Positions 54,009-63,061 of a stretch of DNA of 64,000 nt are shown here, piece by piece (the first letter of the stretch is position 1; every line of letters begins with the position of its first letter). Below the pieces are notes generated by a model that saw only the letters and a list, made by a program, of their open reading frames with translations, was not told the origin of the DNA and searched no databases. Where the stretch lies: contig JAIDFQ010000004.1 in NCBI GenBank assembly GCA_029054245.1, forward strand, positions 1 to 64,000, given 5' to 3'. This stretch comes from Lachnospiraceae bacterium (lineage in GTDB: Bacteria > Bacillota > Clostridia > Lachnospirales > Lachnospiraceae). The translations under genes were made by a program, and so were the position numbers.

Positions 54009-54971
54009 CTACAATAATAATAAATATACGACCGCTGCCGATACCATGATCTGAATAATAGCAAACCGAAAATCGGTCTGCGTATTGGACCACCCAAGCT
54101 TCTTCCGCACATGATCGTGCAGCGGTGTAGTGACATTCGTCAAGATGTGAATCTTAAATGCTCGAATCAGCGACACCTTTAAAAGTCCCAATCCTCCATC
54201 CAAAATAAGGACAATAGCCGCTGGAATATAAATCAGGGGGCATCCGCTCTTAAGGGCGGCAATACTGATAAAAATCCCCATGGCACGGCTGCCCGCATCA
54301 CCCATAAGCAGGCGGCTGGGCGCTGCATTATACCAGAGGTATCCCAAAATGCAACTGATGAACATCAGAATCAAAAAGGTAAAGTCCCCCTTCGCGCCAA
54401 CAATATGATCCACCACGAAAAAGGTGGTCAGCGTAATGATCGTCAGTGTTCCCGAAAGCCCGTCCACACCATCTGAACAGTTGGTCACATTGATGGACCC
54501 CCACACCAGAATCACCGTCAGAATCCCGAAAAGAATCGGCGGGATGGTGATGTCGATTCCCATCGTGGCAATCTGGATTGTGTTAGAATTAAAGTTAAGA
54601 TATGTGAATGCAAGAACACATGCAATGATCAGATCTAAGATACCCTTTTTCAGCTCTCCCCACGGATGCTCTGAAGCATCATCCATATAGCCGGTTAGCA
54701 TTTCAGCCACAATCAGTATCAAATAGATAATGATTTCCAGATTAATCGGTGCAAAAAGCAGCGCAGCCACAACAAAAACCAGAATAAAAATGATACCGGC
54801 GCCCCTGGGCTTTCCCGCTGAAAGCTTTCCATCATGGGCAAAATCCCTCCCCGCATCCCGTGGCAGAAGGTCAAAAAACTTAAATGTAAAAAAACAAGTT
54901 CCTAAAAATGCTATAAAAAGCCCGATTGCCGCAACGACAGGCTGTGTCTCTTTTAATAAAAAGTGTATCAC
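54009..54971 (-). CDS. mraY: MraY-family phospho-N-acetylmuramoyl-pentapeptide transferase
   Basis: A 320-residue membrane protein with about ten helices that moves phospho-MurNAc-pentapeptide to undecaprenyl phosphate. Conserved loops: AGKPRGAGIIF, TGYMDDASEHPWG, NVTNCSDGVDGLSG, LLMGDAGSRAMG, and PLHDHVRKKLGWS, where the usual HHH triad reads HDH. It is not in a mur/dcw cluster here. It may be the only MraY or a second copy; related WecA-type transferases lack the PLHxH motif, so MraY is favoured. Confidence 0.88.
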   Translation of the reverse strand: MIHFLLKETQPVVAAIGLFIAFLGTCFFTFKFFDLLPRDAGRDFAHDGKLSAGKPRGAGIIFILVFVVAALLFAPINLEIIIYLILIVAEMLTGYMDDASEHPWGELKKGILDLIIACVLAFTYLNFNSNTIQIATMGIDITIPPILFGILTVILVWGSINVTNCSDGVDGLSGTLTIITLTTFFVVDHIVGAKGDFTFLILMFISCILGYLWYNAAPSRLLMGDAGSRAMGIFISIAALKSGCPLIYIPAAIVLILDGGLGLLKVSLIRAFKIHILTNVTTPLHDHVRKKLGWSNTQTDFRFAIIQIMVSAAVVYLLLL

Positions 54972-55017
54972 AACTCTCTCCTCCCCAAATCTGTATATTT
55001 ATACGCACTGCGTTTCC

Positions 55018-55644
55018 TTACTCTAATCCCAGCGCTTCCTTTGCCAGCTGGTCTGCCATATCATTATACTTATTATTAGAATGACTCGTTACCTTTATGA
55101 ATTTTATTTTTACCTGCTGACTGATTTTGTCATAAAAAGCCTTGTATGCCTTGGTGCCGTCTTTGTTCGCCTTCCACGCGCCCAGACACCACTTGGCAAT
55201 TCCCTCATAATCATGATAAATCTCTATCTCTTTCAGGTGATGATCTGCCGCATACTGCATTGCTGCTTCCGCACCCTTTATTTCACCTGCCACATTGTGC
55301 ATCGATGCCAGATCCTCATCATCAAATTTACGGCTGTATTTCTCTTCACCATTTTCCCCAAGCACCACCATACCGTAAGAAAATTCTTTCGCCGCACTGT
55401 TGTAACTTCCATCTACATATATTTTAACACACTCTCCCTCCTTCCAACCATCTTTTTGCCCAGAAATATCATCTGGTTCCTCTTCTACATATTCAATGCC
55501 CAGATAAGCACATGCATCAGCTTTCGTTTTGAAGCTTTTGAACTCAGCGCCGGGATAGCCGCTTACATTAATCCTGCATTCCTCCCAAGTCCTGAAAATT
55601 CCCCTCTGCATTCCTACCTTGACCGCATAATATTTTTCAGCCAT
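55018..55644 (-). CDS. rnhA: Ribonuclease HI with N-terminal hybrid-binding domain
   Basis: A 208-residue protein. Residues 1-50 match the small hybrid-binding (viroplasmin-like) domain (YYAVKVGMQRGIFRTWEECRINVSGYPGAEFKSF in parts). From about 70 the RNase H fold has its acidic residues in KIYVDGSYN, EIKGAEAAM, IYHDYEGI and KYNDMADQLAKEAL. It degrades RNA in RNA-DNA hybrids. Confidence 0.92.
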   Translation of the reverse strand: MAEKYYAVKVGMQRGIFRTWEECRINVSGYPGAEFKSFKTKADACAYLGIEYVEEEPDDISGQKDGWKEGECVKIYVDGSYNSAAKEFSYGMVVLGENGEEKYSRKFDDEDLASMHNVAGEIKGAEAAMQYAADHHLKEIEIYHDYEGIAKWCLGAWKANKDGTKAYKAFYDKISQQVKIKFIKVTSHSNNKYNDMADQLAKEALGLE

Positions 55645-55832
55645 GAAATACCTCCCTGTGGCGGACTTTATTAAAAATTAACAAATTTATTCTACCACAC
55701 AATTCCAATGTTTACTATCTTAATAAAACAAGTTACAGCATTTATAACCTGCACCGCACAATATAACTGCGCGATGCCTTACACTTTACAGGAATGCATC
55801 CATGTTCGTATAATAAAACTGTAAAAGGGGTT

Positions 55833-55864
55833 AACGGCGACGGTCTTTCGAGACCGCCGCCGTT
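55833..55864. terminator. Strong GC-rich hairpin, probable terminator
   Basis: Arms AACGGCG-CGGTCT and AGACCG-CGCCGTT pair over 13 bases. On the minus strand it follows the lectin-type gene and is succeeded by AACCCCTTTTAC; on the plus strand by TCGTTCTTT. The rest of 55645-55882 shows only AT-rich DNA. Confidence 0.65.
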
Positions 55865-55882
55865 TCGTTCTTTAACCATTTT

Positions 55883-56824
55883 TTATTCTTCATATTCACA
55901 AATATATCCTACCGTCCCTGAATAAAACTCCGCAATCGCAATCAAATCATCTGGGACATCATTCCAGACCCAGCGCCCTTCCTTGCTGACATAAAACATA
56001 TTCATATACATTTCGTCCTGTGATATAGTTGCATCATAAAAACTCGGTTCCCCAGTCAACCAGTAAGAGGCATATGGCTCATCTCGGTTTAAAACTGCGC
56101 TTCCATATGTTCCATCCTCATAAATCCAGCGGTATTCATACGCATCATCCGTGCTTCTTTTACCACCCAGCCAGAACTTGACGTTACCCTTATCTTCCTC
56201 TTCAATCTGCTGCAGAATTGCCTGATACTCTTCCTCAGAATTAATTCTAACCAGATGTCCTCCTCTTACAAGACAGTAATTATACGCATCCGTCCATGTA
56301 ACATCCGCAACGATCAGCTCATAAGTATTGACTTTCCCGTCATCCTCTTCATTATATACCGGTTCCGTATCCTTCGTTCCTTCCTCTGCCTCTGGCATTG
56401 CCTCGGTTTCCGGTGCTGTCTCCTTTTGCTGCGTATCGTTATCTTCTTTCTCGCCTTTTTCCGAACCGCTTCCTTCCTCATCCGCTTCGTCTGGTTCTTC
56501 CAGCTCCCGCTTAGTTTCTTCCGCATCAACATCGGTATAAAGACTATCCTGATTTAACTTATACACAAAGATTCCTCCGCCTACTCCGCCAGCTAAAAGG
56601 ATAAAAAGGCACAGCATCAGAATACCTAAAACTTTCTTTCCTCCCTTTTTCTTTCCGCTTCGCTGCGCATCCATCATCTCGGAAGTGGATGCATAAATCG
56701 GTTCCCCCCTGCTCCCACCAATATCAGCAGCCGGATTTTGATTCTGTGTTTTTACAGGCGTACCGCAGTTTCCGCAAAATGCAGCGCCATCGCTTAATTG
56801 TTGTCCACATTTTTTACAATACAT
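55883..56824 (-). CDS. Zinc-ribbon membrane protein with extracellular C-type lectin domain
   Basis: A 313-residue protein with three clear parts. Residues 3-20 are a zinc ribbon (C3, C6, C17, C20) placed in the cytoplasm. Residues 66-88 are a membrane helix, followed by an acidic linker (100-165). Residues 168-311 form a C-type lectin fold: VTWTDAYNYC (C184), GGHLVRINSEEEY, FWLGG, the calcium/sugar motif EPS (259-261), WND (287-289) and GYICEYE (C309). It overlaps the upstream permease gene by 31 bases. Bacterial lectin-type domains are rare; binding of a glycan or protein ligand is inferred. Confidence 0.85.
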   Translation of the reverse strand: MYCKKCGQQLSDGAAFCGNCGTPVKTQNQNPAADIGGSRGEPIYASTSEMMDAQRSGKKKGGKKVLGILMLCLFILLAGGVGGGIFVYKLNQDSLYTDVDAEETKRELEEPDEADEEGSGSEKGEKEDNDTQQKETAPETEAMPEAEEGTKDTEPVYNEEDDGKVNTYELIVADVTWTDAYNYCLVRGGHLVRINSEEEYQAILQQIEEEDKGNVKFWLGGKRSTDDAYEYRWIYEDGTYGSAVLNRDEPYASYWLTGEPSFYDATISQDEMYMNMFYVSKEGRWVWNDVPDDLIAIAEFYSGTVGYICEYEE

Positions 56825-57996
56825 TGCTTTTTCCTCTGTCTATTTTTATTTTCCGCCAATATAGGCATAATCTTATTCTTCCATGCAGAAATCAGAACAC
56901 ATAGCATAAACAGTACCCCTATATAAACCGCCATTCCATACAAATGATAGGTACTGTGGATGGATTTCAGATAACAATATGGAGGCAGAAGATACGGGAA
57001 AACACCAAAATGCCTGCTATTGAGAAACACTGGGCACATCACCAACATCCCCATCAGCAAAATCGGTATGCAGGCTCCCAAACGTTCTGGTGTGTAACAC
57101 AAAAGTCTTACCAAATTACAAAACACAATGGTACATCCTGTAAATAAAAGAATCGCGCCTATCTCCCTTTGCCACGAGGTGAATATGCCTGCCAGTTTAA
57201 ATGCCGCCAGCATCACCACCGCCGCATCTGATAAAACCACTGCATGCATGCCAAACGCTGCCCACAGCCTGCTTTTCAGCGCAACTTTTGAAAAAACACC
57301 ATTCTTCTCATCCTGCATAAAATACATGGAGCCTGCAAACCCGCATAATACAAACCATAGAGCAAGAATCCCCCTGATCGGCGTCAACAGATAATTATAA
57401 TCATCCATCTCTTCCCTTTGTCCATCCAGATATTCCATTTGAAAAAGACTGCCTTCCACGAACATCTTTTCATAACTCGCCTTAAATTCTGCATCGCTTA
57501 CTTCTAAAAGTCCCATATCGTCTCTGATAAAATCCTCATAAACGATGTAAGAAAAATCCGAATATATCTTACCGGTCAAGATCTGCCTGGTAAATCTTAA
57601 GGGCACATTGTCTTCCCGCTCCACCACAGTCACGACTGGTTCACACCTTTTATCAGCAGCTGCCTTTTGCAAATCACTTTTAAAATTTTCAGAAAAAAGC
57701 CATGCACTGTCCACTTCATAATCTATTACCAGCCTCCGAGCCTCCTCTTCTTCCTCGCAAAGCACATAGCTTAAGACACTGTCCTTTTCCATCAGTTCAT
57801 CAACAATCCCTGCTGCCAGCTCATCCTCCGGGTTCTTCAGGCATAAAGCAATACGTACAATTCCACTCTCCTCCTGCGACAGAAGATTCATTCCTCCCAC
57901 CAGTCCCGGCACCAGACAAAGAATCACCAGAAAGCTGTATTTTTTGAACAATCGTTTATTCAGAAGAAAATACCTTTTCAAGATTTGACCTATCAT
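56794..57996 (-). CDS. ABC-2 type exporter permease (second of a pair)
   Basis: A 400-residue membrane protein: one N-terminal helix (about 20-40), an extracellular domain of about 170 residues, and five or six helices from about 215 onward (ALWFVLCGFAGSMYFMQ, the YTPERLGACIPILLMGMLV stretch). This is the ABC2_membrane_3 layout. It pairs with the permease at 58001-59242 and the ATPase at 59243-59911. The substrate is unknown. Confidence 0.85.
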   Translation of the reverse strand: MIGQILKRYFLLNKRLFKKYSFLVILCLVPGLVGGMNLLSQEESGIVRIALCLKNPEDELAAGIVDELMEKDSVLSYVLCEEEEEARRLVIDYEVDSAWLFSENFKSDLQKAAADKRCEPVVTVVEREDNVPLRFTRQILTGKIYSDFSYIVYEDFIRDDMGLLEVSDAEFKASYEKMFVEGSLFQMEYLDGQREEMDDYNYLLTPIRGILALWFVLCGFAGSMYFMQDEKNGVFSKVALKSRLWAAFGMHAVVLSDAAVVMLAAFKLAGIFTSWQREIGAILLFTGCTIVFCNLVRLLCYTPERLGACIPILLMGMLVMCPVFLNSRHFGVFPYLLPPYCYLKSIHSTYHLYGMAVYIGVLFMLCVLISAWKNKIMPILAENKNRQRKKQCIVKNVDNN

Positions 57997-58000
57997 TGCC

Positions 58001-59242
58001 TCAACCTCTCTGTATCCTGCTTCTTCTGATGCCTACAGACATCAGAAGAAAACATACTAGATAAAGCAGTACGCCCAGTGCTTGTGGTAAAGCAACCTCT
58101 CCTATCATACAGCCGTCTGTATACCGAAGGGCGACTCCCGTAGGCAAAAGCATCCCGATCTTCTGAACCGTATCAGGGAAAAAGCTTGCCGGATAGAAAA
58201 AACCTGATAAATATCCCATGCTGATACTGCATATAAACTGCAATAAAAGACTACTGACGATTCCCGTCACCAGCTCATAAATCAGAAACTGCATCGCGGT
58301 AAGCATAAACGCCACAGGAAGAATTCTAAATAGAAATGCCAGAAGAGGTCTGATTCCCCCCTCTTCCCATTCTGCAATCTGGAAAGCGCCGCTTCCCATC
58401 ACAACAGCAAGCACCAAAAAAATCTCCAAAACACATGCCAGCATAAGACACACATATGCCAGATATTCTCCTGCCACCTGTCCTGCCGCTCCTACACCTC
58501 TCGCTTTTAAGACGCCAGCCAGCTCCCTGCTTTTCCGCGAAAATAGCGGGCTGTTATTGATACCGGATAAAAGCATAAAAAAAATCATGATACTACAAAA
58601 ATAATATCCTTCCGTAGATAAGCCGTTCGCCATACCCAGAATTTCCAGATTACAAAACTTCCTTCTGCCAAGCACAAGATCAAGATAACGGAGATTTAGC
58701 TTTTCTGTTGCCTCCCACAATCCCTCCGTCTTTCCATGCTCCTGCAAAATGCTTTGCATTCCGTAAATACCGCTCTGCGTACGGGTCACAATGTTGGAAA
58801 CCACATCTACGACTTCATTCATAACGATACTGCCAATTCCTTTTTGCCCTTCTGCTGCAACATAGGTAACCGGACGGTCATTCGCACCGCTTTCTATAGA
58901 TTCCACTAATCCGTCAGGTATACGCACAAAAGCATACAATTCTCCCTTCCGAAATGCCTTCCTTGCCTCCTCCTCACTCATGCCGGTCAATTCAATCACA
59001 AATCTGGAATCATCAACAGCCTGTAGTGTGCTGATACCGAATCCCATGTATGAATCTGTCATATCTCCTACGATACCAATCTGATATTTCTGCGTACCGG
59101 ACGATAATAAACCATCTTGTATAAAGTAAACCGCCAATACTCCTACACATGTACACACGAGAAAATTGACCAAAAGCTGTATTGGAAGTATTTTGAACAC
59201 GCGCTTTAACTGCATGCGAAAATAAAAATAACCCCTGTTCAT
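58001..59242 (-). CDS. ABC-2 type exporter permease (first of a pair)
   Basis: A 413-residue membrane protein with the same layout as its neighbour: N-terminal helix (about 18-42), an extracellular domain, and six C-terminal helices with a 'GYLSGFFYPASFFPDTVQKIGMLLP' loop typical of ABC-2 permeases. Its start codon directly follows the ATPase stop codon. The two permeases presumably form a heterodimer. Confidence 0.88.
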   Translation of the reverse strand: MNRGYFYFRMQLKRVFKILPIQLLVNFLVCTCVGVLAVYFIQDGLLSSGTQKYQIGIVGDMTDSYMGFGISTLQAVDDSRFVIELTGMSEEEARKAFRKGELYAFVRIPDGLVESIESGANDRPVTYVAAEGQKGIGSIVMNEVVDVVSNIVTRTQSGIYGMQSILQEHGKTEGLWEATEKLNLRYLDLVLGRRKFCNLEILGMANGLSTEGYYFCSIMIFFMLLSGINNSPLFSRKSRELAGVLKARGVGAAGQVAGEYLAYVCLMLACVLEIFLVLAVVMGSGAFQIAEWEEGGIRPLLAFLFRILPVAFMLTAMQFLIYELVTGIVSSLLLQFICSISMGYLSGFFYPASFFPDTVQKIGMLLPTGVALRYTDGCMIGEVALPQALGVLLYLVCFLLMSVGIRRSRIQRG

Positions 59243-59911
59243 TTACAAATTACCTGCCAGACGATGGATATCACCATCATATTGATAAGGAGATAGCAGT
59301 CCCTGCTTCAAAATACAGCATTGATCGCACAATTCCAGCTCCTGTGTATCATGCGTTGTCAAAAGGACGATTCCTCCTTCTTTTTTGTATTGCTTTAGGT
59401 ACTGATAGATATGTTCCTTACAAACAAGATCCAATGCCGTGGAAGGCTCATCCAACAGCAGAATCTTAGGTCTTGCCGCCACAGTGCATCCAATGGACAG
59501 ACGCTTCTTCATACCTCCAGACATCTTGCCTACCGGCACCTTTAAAAAGCTGTCGATTCCCAGCATGGAAAGAACTCCATCAGCAAGTTCCTTCCGAATG
59601 GTACCCTTGTCATACCACATACGCAAGTTGTCCCATGCATTAAGTTCCTCTATCAAAGGATTGCCCTGCGGCACATATCCCAGCACACTGTTTCGTCTTG
59701 TGCCATTTTCCAGCAGATTCTCCCCCTGATAAAGGAAAGCGCCTGCATCTGCCCTCTGCACACCTGCCAGAATTGAGAGCAGCGTGGATTTTCCGCATCC
59801 GTTTCCGCCTAAAATGCCCACGCAGCTTCCCTCTTCCACCTTTAACGACACGCCTTCAAGCACTGTTTTATGTCTATAGGATTTTTGTATACCAATCAGT
59901 TCTATCGCCAT
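59243..59911 (-). CDS. ABC-2 exporter ATP-binding protein
   Basis: A compact 222-residue ATPase. Walker A GGNGCGKSTLL, signature MSGGMKKRLSIG, Walker B ILLLDEPSTALD and H-loop TTHDTQELE are present. It has the size of the CcmA/NatA exporter class. It lies between the large zinc-ribbon protein and the two permeases, and is the energiser of the cluster. Confidence 0.93.
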   Translation of the reverse strand: MAIELIGIQKSYRHKTVLEGVSLKVEEGSCVGILGGNGCGKSTLLSILAGVQRADAGAFLYQGENLLENGTRRNSVLGYVPQGNPLIEELNAWDNLRMWYDKGTIRKELADGVLSMLGIDSFLKVPVGKMSGGMKKRLSIGCTVAARPKILLLDEPSTALDLVCKEHIYQYLKQYKKEGGIVLLTTHDTQELELCDQCCILKQGLLSPYQYDGDIHRLAGNL

Positions 59912-59946
59912 AAGGCATGTTCTCCTACATTTCAGGATATTTTTTA

Positions 59947-61860
59947 CTAATAATACATTCTATCTAATAAGTATAAAGCATCATAGAGATCTTCTAAATC
60001 TTCTACTCCATCTAGCGAATCTGTAATCTTTGATGGGATATCCGCTTTTTTCAGGGAATTAATCAGATTATTTAGCTTAACACCCTCAAGCCACCTTTCA
60101 AGGTCATCTTCGTCTTCCATCATAATCGTATTATTCCCAGAAGGAATCGTTGCCTTTGACCCATTACCAGTCTTGATGGATACCGCCAGGCTTCCAATAT
60201 CCTGGTCCTCATAGACAAATCCTATCTTACAGGAAGACGCATTCTTGGAAGATTCAAAATCCATATTTATCTGCATCTCCTCAATAATGGATAATCCAGG
60301 TACAGAACCGATAATACTGCCAATTTTAGATGCCGCCTTCACTTCAATTCTTCCATTCATCCTGCCATCCTTAAGCTCCTCTATGTCCAGCTTCTTGGTG
60401 ACAATCTCAATCAGAGAAGCGCCATTATATTTCACCTGAAAATCCCCGCTTATTTTATCGCCGCTCGTCTTTCCGCTGCCAGTAAGCTTCACCGTCATCC
60501 CATAAACTTCTCCTGAAAATTCATAACCGAATTTATTTCCTTTTTCAGGCATCAGACTTCTGACAGACGCATATCCCAGATCAATGCTTCTTCCCTTAAT
60601 CTCTCCTTTGCCATCCACATAGACTTTCATGACGACATCGCTTTCTAAATAAGAAAGATATTCCAGCTCGTCCAGCATATCATCAATCATATCCTGGAAT
60701 TCCTCATAAGCATCATCAAAATCCACATTTTCATCCACTGCTTCACTGCTTGCCTCAAGCACGCTCTTCATAATCGCCTTGATTTCTTTATCATCTCTCA
60801 TTTCTGTCAGGACCGCTTCCGCCATATCCTGCAAAGTGTCGGCGTCGAGAGTCACTTTCAAAACCGTGCACTTTTGCTCAATGCCTTCCACTTTAAGAAC
60901 CTCTTTGCTCTTAGACACATCATCGACACATTCAAGCGCCAGCAGCATATAGCGCTTTAACAGCTTCTCTACCTTTGCCTGGTCTGGGTATGCCCGCAGC
61001 ATTTTCCTGTTGACCTCTTGAAATTCTGCCAGCAGATCCGAATCATAACTGCCATACCCCTCTTCTGCCATATCTATTCCCAGGTAGGTTTTGTTCAGCT
61101 CTGGAATCTGGAAATATGCCACTCCCTTTTTCATATCCATTTTCAGATTGCCTGAGAGGATATCACTGCCATTAAGTGAAAGAAAGCTGCCAACCGCAAC
61201 AGTATCGTCTTTGACAGCGGTATCAACGCCAATAACCATGCTCTCAAGCCATGACACATCCACTCCTGCGAGCCCTAAAAGCCCTACGAATTCCTGTCCG
61301 TCTTCTCCCAACTCAAGTGCAAGTTCTCCCTCAACACTTTTATTGTAAAAATTCAGCGAATCCAGCACATAACTGTCATACCAGTATCCCGCATGTTCCG
61401 CCAATTCTTCCACTGTTTTCTTTTCTACAAACTGATAATATTTCTCTGGTGAAGAAAATGTTCTATGTAGAAAATTGTTGATTCTAGCACCATTTGCAAC
61501 CAGAAGCACCAACACTGCTGCCGCTGCTATGCATGCAATAAGAAGTACCTTTTTTGTGCTTCCATTCTGACCATCAGAACCCGAACCGCCGATTTTCCCC
61601 AAAAACGCTTTTCCCTTTTCTGCAACATTCCCCAGTGCATCTGTTACCGCCTTAGCTGTCCCATCCATTTTACTGCCTGACCCACCAGACGTTCCCTGTG
61701 CCGTATTCCCTGCATTGATTCCAGGCATGGACATAATAGGCGGAATCGGCTGATTTTTCTGCTCAGGCACCGTCTGATTCGCCGTTTTTAAAGTTGCACC
61801 ACACTTAGGGCAGAATGCTGCCCCGTCATTTATTTCGCTCCCACATTTTTTACAAAACAT
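59947..61860 (-). CDS. Zinc-ribbon membrane protein with large extracellular domain
   Basis: About 637 residues. The N-terminal zinc ribbon (C3, C6, C17, C20: MFCKKCGSEINDGAAFCPKC) is followed by a Pro/Gly-rich linker, a membrane helix (about 104-125) and some 500 residues of extracellular domain with beta-rich stretches and an acidic helix (EEFQDMIDDMLDELEYL). I do not recognise that domain. The start at 61860 is chosen because the ribbon begins there and GAGGGAGA precedes it. The ribbon is close to that of the lectin protein at 55883, showing that both belong to one system. Confidence 0.8.
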   Translation of the reverse strand: MFCKKCGSEINDGAAFCPKCGATLKTANQTVPEQKNQPIPPIMSMPGINAGNTAQGTSGGSGSKMDGTAKAVTDALGNVAEKGKAFLGKIGGSGSDGQNGSTKKVLLIACIAAAAVLVLLVANGARINNFLHRTFSSPEKYYQFVEKKTVEELAEHAGYWYDSYVLDSLNFYNKSVEGELALELGEDGQEFVGLLGLAGVDVSWLESMVIGVDTAVKDDTVAVGSFLSLNGSDILSGNLKMDMKKGVAYFQIPELNKTYLGIDMAEEGYGSYDSDLLAEFQEVNRKMLRAYPDQAKVEKLLKRYMLLALECVDDVSKSKEVLKVEGIEQKCTVLKVTLDADTLQDMAEAVLTEMRDDKEIKAIMKSVLEASSEAVDENVDFDDAYEEFQDMIDDMLDELEYLSYLESDVVMKVYVDGKGEIKGRSIDLGYASVRSLMPEKGNKFGYEFSGEVYGMTVKLTGSGKTSGDKISGDFQVKYNGASLIEIVTKKLDIEELKDGRMNGRIEVKAASKIGSIIGSVPGLSIIEEMQINMDFESSKNASSCKIGFVYEDQDIGSLAVSIKTGNGSKATIPSGNNTIMMEDEDDLERWLEGVKLNNLINSLKKADIPSKITDSLDGVEDLEDLYDALYLLDRMYY

Positions 61861-61885
61861 CCCTCTCTCCCTCTCTATCTGAAAA

Positions 61886-62317
61886 TCATTCCACTTTTGT
61901 TCCACAAGAAGCACAGAATACACTGTCCTCATCCAATACCGCACCACATTTTTTACATTTTGCTTCATTCGGATTTACGATCGGTACTGTATTTTCCTGC
62001 TTTTCATCCACTTTTCCGCCGCAGACATTACAGAACATACTTCCATAAGGTATAACGGATCCGCAATTTTCACACATCATCTGTCCTTCCAGACGAAGTT
62101 TGTTCTGGTAGAAACTCTTTCTGTTCATACTCAGTTTATTGATCAAATCTATCTGCGTAAAATACTTTTCCTCAATATCTGCGTTATTTTTATTGTCCTC
62201 ATAGAACATCTGCCCCAACTGGAAAATCTTCTGCTGCAGTTCTCCCTCTACCTGCGCTATATTTTCCATCACTCTGTCCATTTCAGTGGGTGTCTTTGTG
62301 TTATTCAAGAATTTCAT
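61886..62317 (-). CDS. Small soluble protein with two C-terminal zinc ribbons
   Basis: A 143-residue protein. The first 80 residues are helical (MDRVMENIAQVEGELQQKIFQLG in parts) and hydrophilic; two zinc ribbons follow, CENCG..CNVCG and CKKCG..CASCG. There is no membrane segment. It is the first gene of the zinc-ribbon/ABC-2 cluster and ends 25 bases before the large zinc-ribbon gene. A cytoplasmic regulator or adaptor to the other ribbons is possible. Confidence 0.8.
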   Translation of the reverse strand: MKFLNNTKTPTEMDRVMENIAQVEGELQQKIFQLGQMFYEDNKNNADIEEKYFTQIDLINKLSMNRKSFYQNKLRLEGQMMCENCGSVIPYGSMFCNVCGGKVDEKQENTVPIVNPNEAKCKKCGAVLDEDSVFCASCGTKVE

Positions 62318-62365
62318 TTCTCTGCCTCCCTGCTCTTCTTATTGTACAATTTGCACTTAATATTC

Positions 62366-62395
62366 ATTCTACCATAAAAAACGCTAAATCGACAA
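62366..62395 (-). promoter_or_regulatory. Promoter of the zinc-ribbon/ABC-2 cluster
   Basis: TTGTCG (62390-62395) and TAGAAT (62366-62371) are 18 bp apart on the minus strand, about 50 bases before the first gene. Confidence 0.55.
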
Positions 62396-62507
62396 TATTC
62401 TTTAATACTTTCTTGTAAATTTTTAGGAAAATTAAAAAAAGGAAATGTGGTTGTGCCATTTTGCATGATTTTTTCAACATCTACATATAATAGGACCGGT
62501 GATATTT

Positions 62508-63053
62508 ATGAATGAATTAAAAAAAGAAATGATAAAAGGAATCCTTTTTGTTTCAATCGTTGGCACACTTTGCCACTTTGTCTACGAATGGTCCGGCAAA
62601 AACCCCATTGCAGGACTTTTCTTTCCTGTTAATGAATCCACTTGGGAGCACATGAAGCTGCTCTTTTTCCCCATGCTTCTCTATGCTCTTTATATGTATA
62701 AAAAACAACGGATGCCACGCTACGCGAGCCATCCTTATGTTAAATTAAAGGATGCATATCCCTGCATCCTTTCAGCACTTTTATATGGTATATTGACGGG
62801 CACATTTCTGATACCCGTATTATTTTATACTTACAAGGGCATTCTGGGGCGCGATTACATTGCGCTTGATATTGCTGTGTTCCTTGGAAGTGTGATCCTG
62901 GCATTTTGGACCGTATACAAATTCACCTTATCCTGTAAATCAAACGCTCTGCTCCCACTTCTCAAGGCAGCCGTCTTTGCCCTGGCAGTATGCTTTCTGG
63001 TTTTTACTTATTATCCGCCTGCTATTGGTCTTTTTGCTGTTCCTGGCAAATAG
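62508..63053 (+). CDS. Hypothetical membrane protein (DUF6512-like)
   Basis: A 181-residue protein with five or six hydrophobic helices and the conserved opening 'TLCHFVYEWSG..IAGLFFPVNESTWEHMKLLFFP', which I associate with the DUF6512 family of Firmicutes. The ATG at 62508 follows GGTGATATTT; a GTG three codons upstream is an alternative. It lies on the plus strand between two minus-strand genes of the cluster and converges on the 63062 gene. Function unknown. Confidence 0.75.
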   Translation: MNELKKEMIKGILFVSIVGTLCHFVYEWSGKNPIAGLFFPVNESTWEHMKLLFFPMLLYALYMYKKQRMPRYASHPYVKLKDAYPCILSALLYGILTGTFLIPVLFYTYKGILGRDYIALDIAVFLGSVILAFWTVYKFTLSCKSNALLPLLKAAVFALAVCFLVFTYYPPAIGLFAVPGK

Positions 63054-63061
63054 CAGCACGA

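Noticed and set aside
54009-54971. WecA-type transferase instead of MraY
   Set aside because: PLHDH and the LLMGDAGSRAMG loop fit MraY better, although the middle His of the usual triad is Asp.
55081-55674. Plus-strand open frame of 197 codons opposite the RNase HI gene
   Set aside because: The minus strand encodes a full RNase HI with catalytic residues; the plus-strand translation resembles no protein and lacks a start signal.
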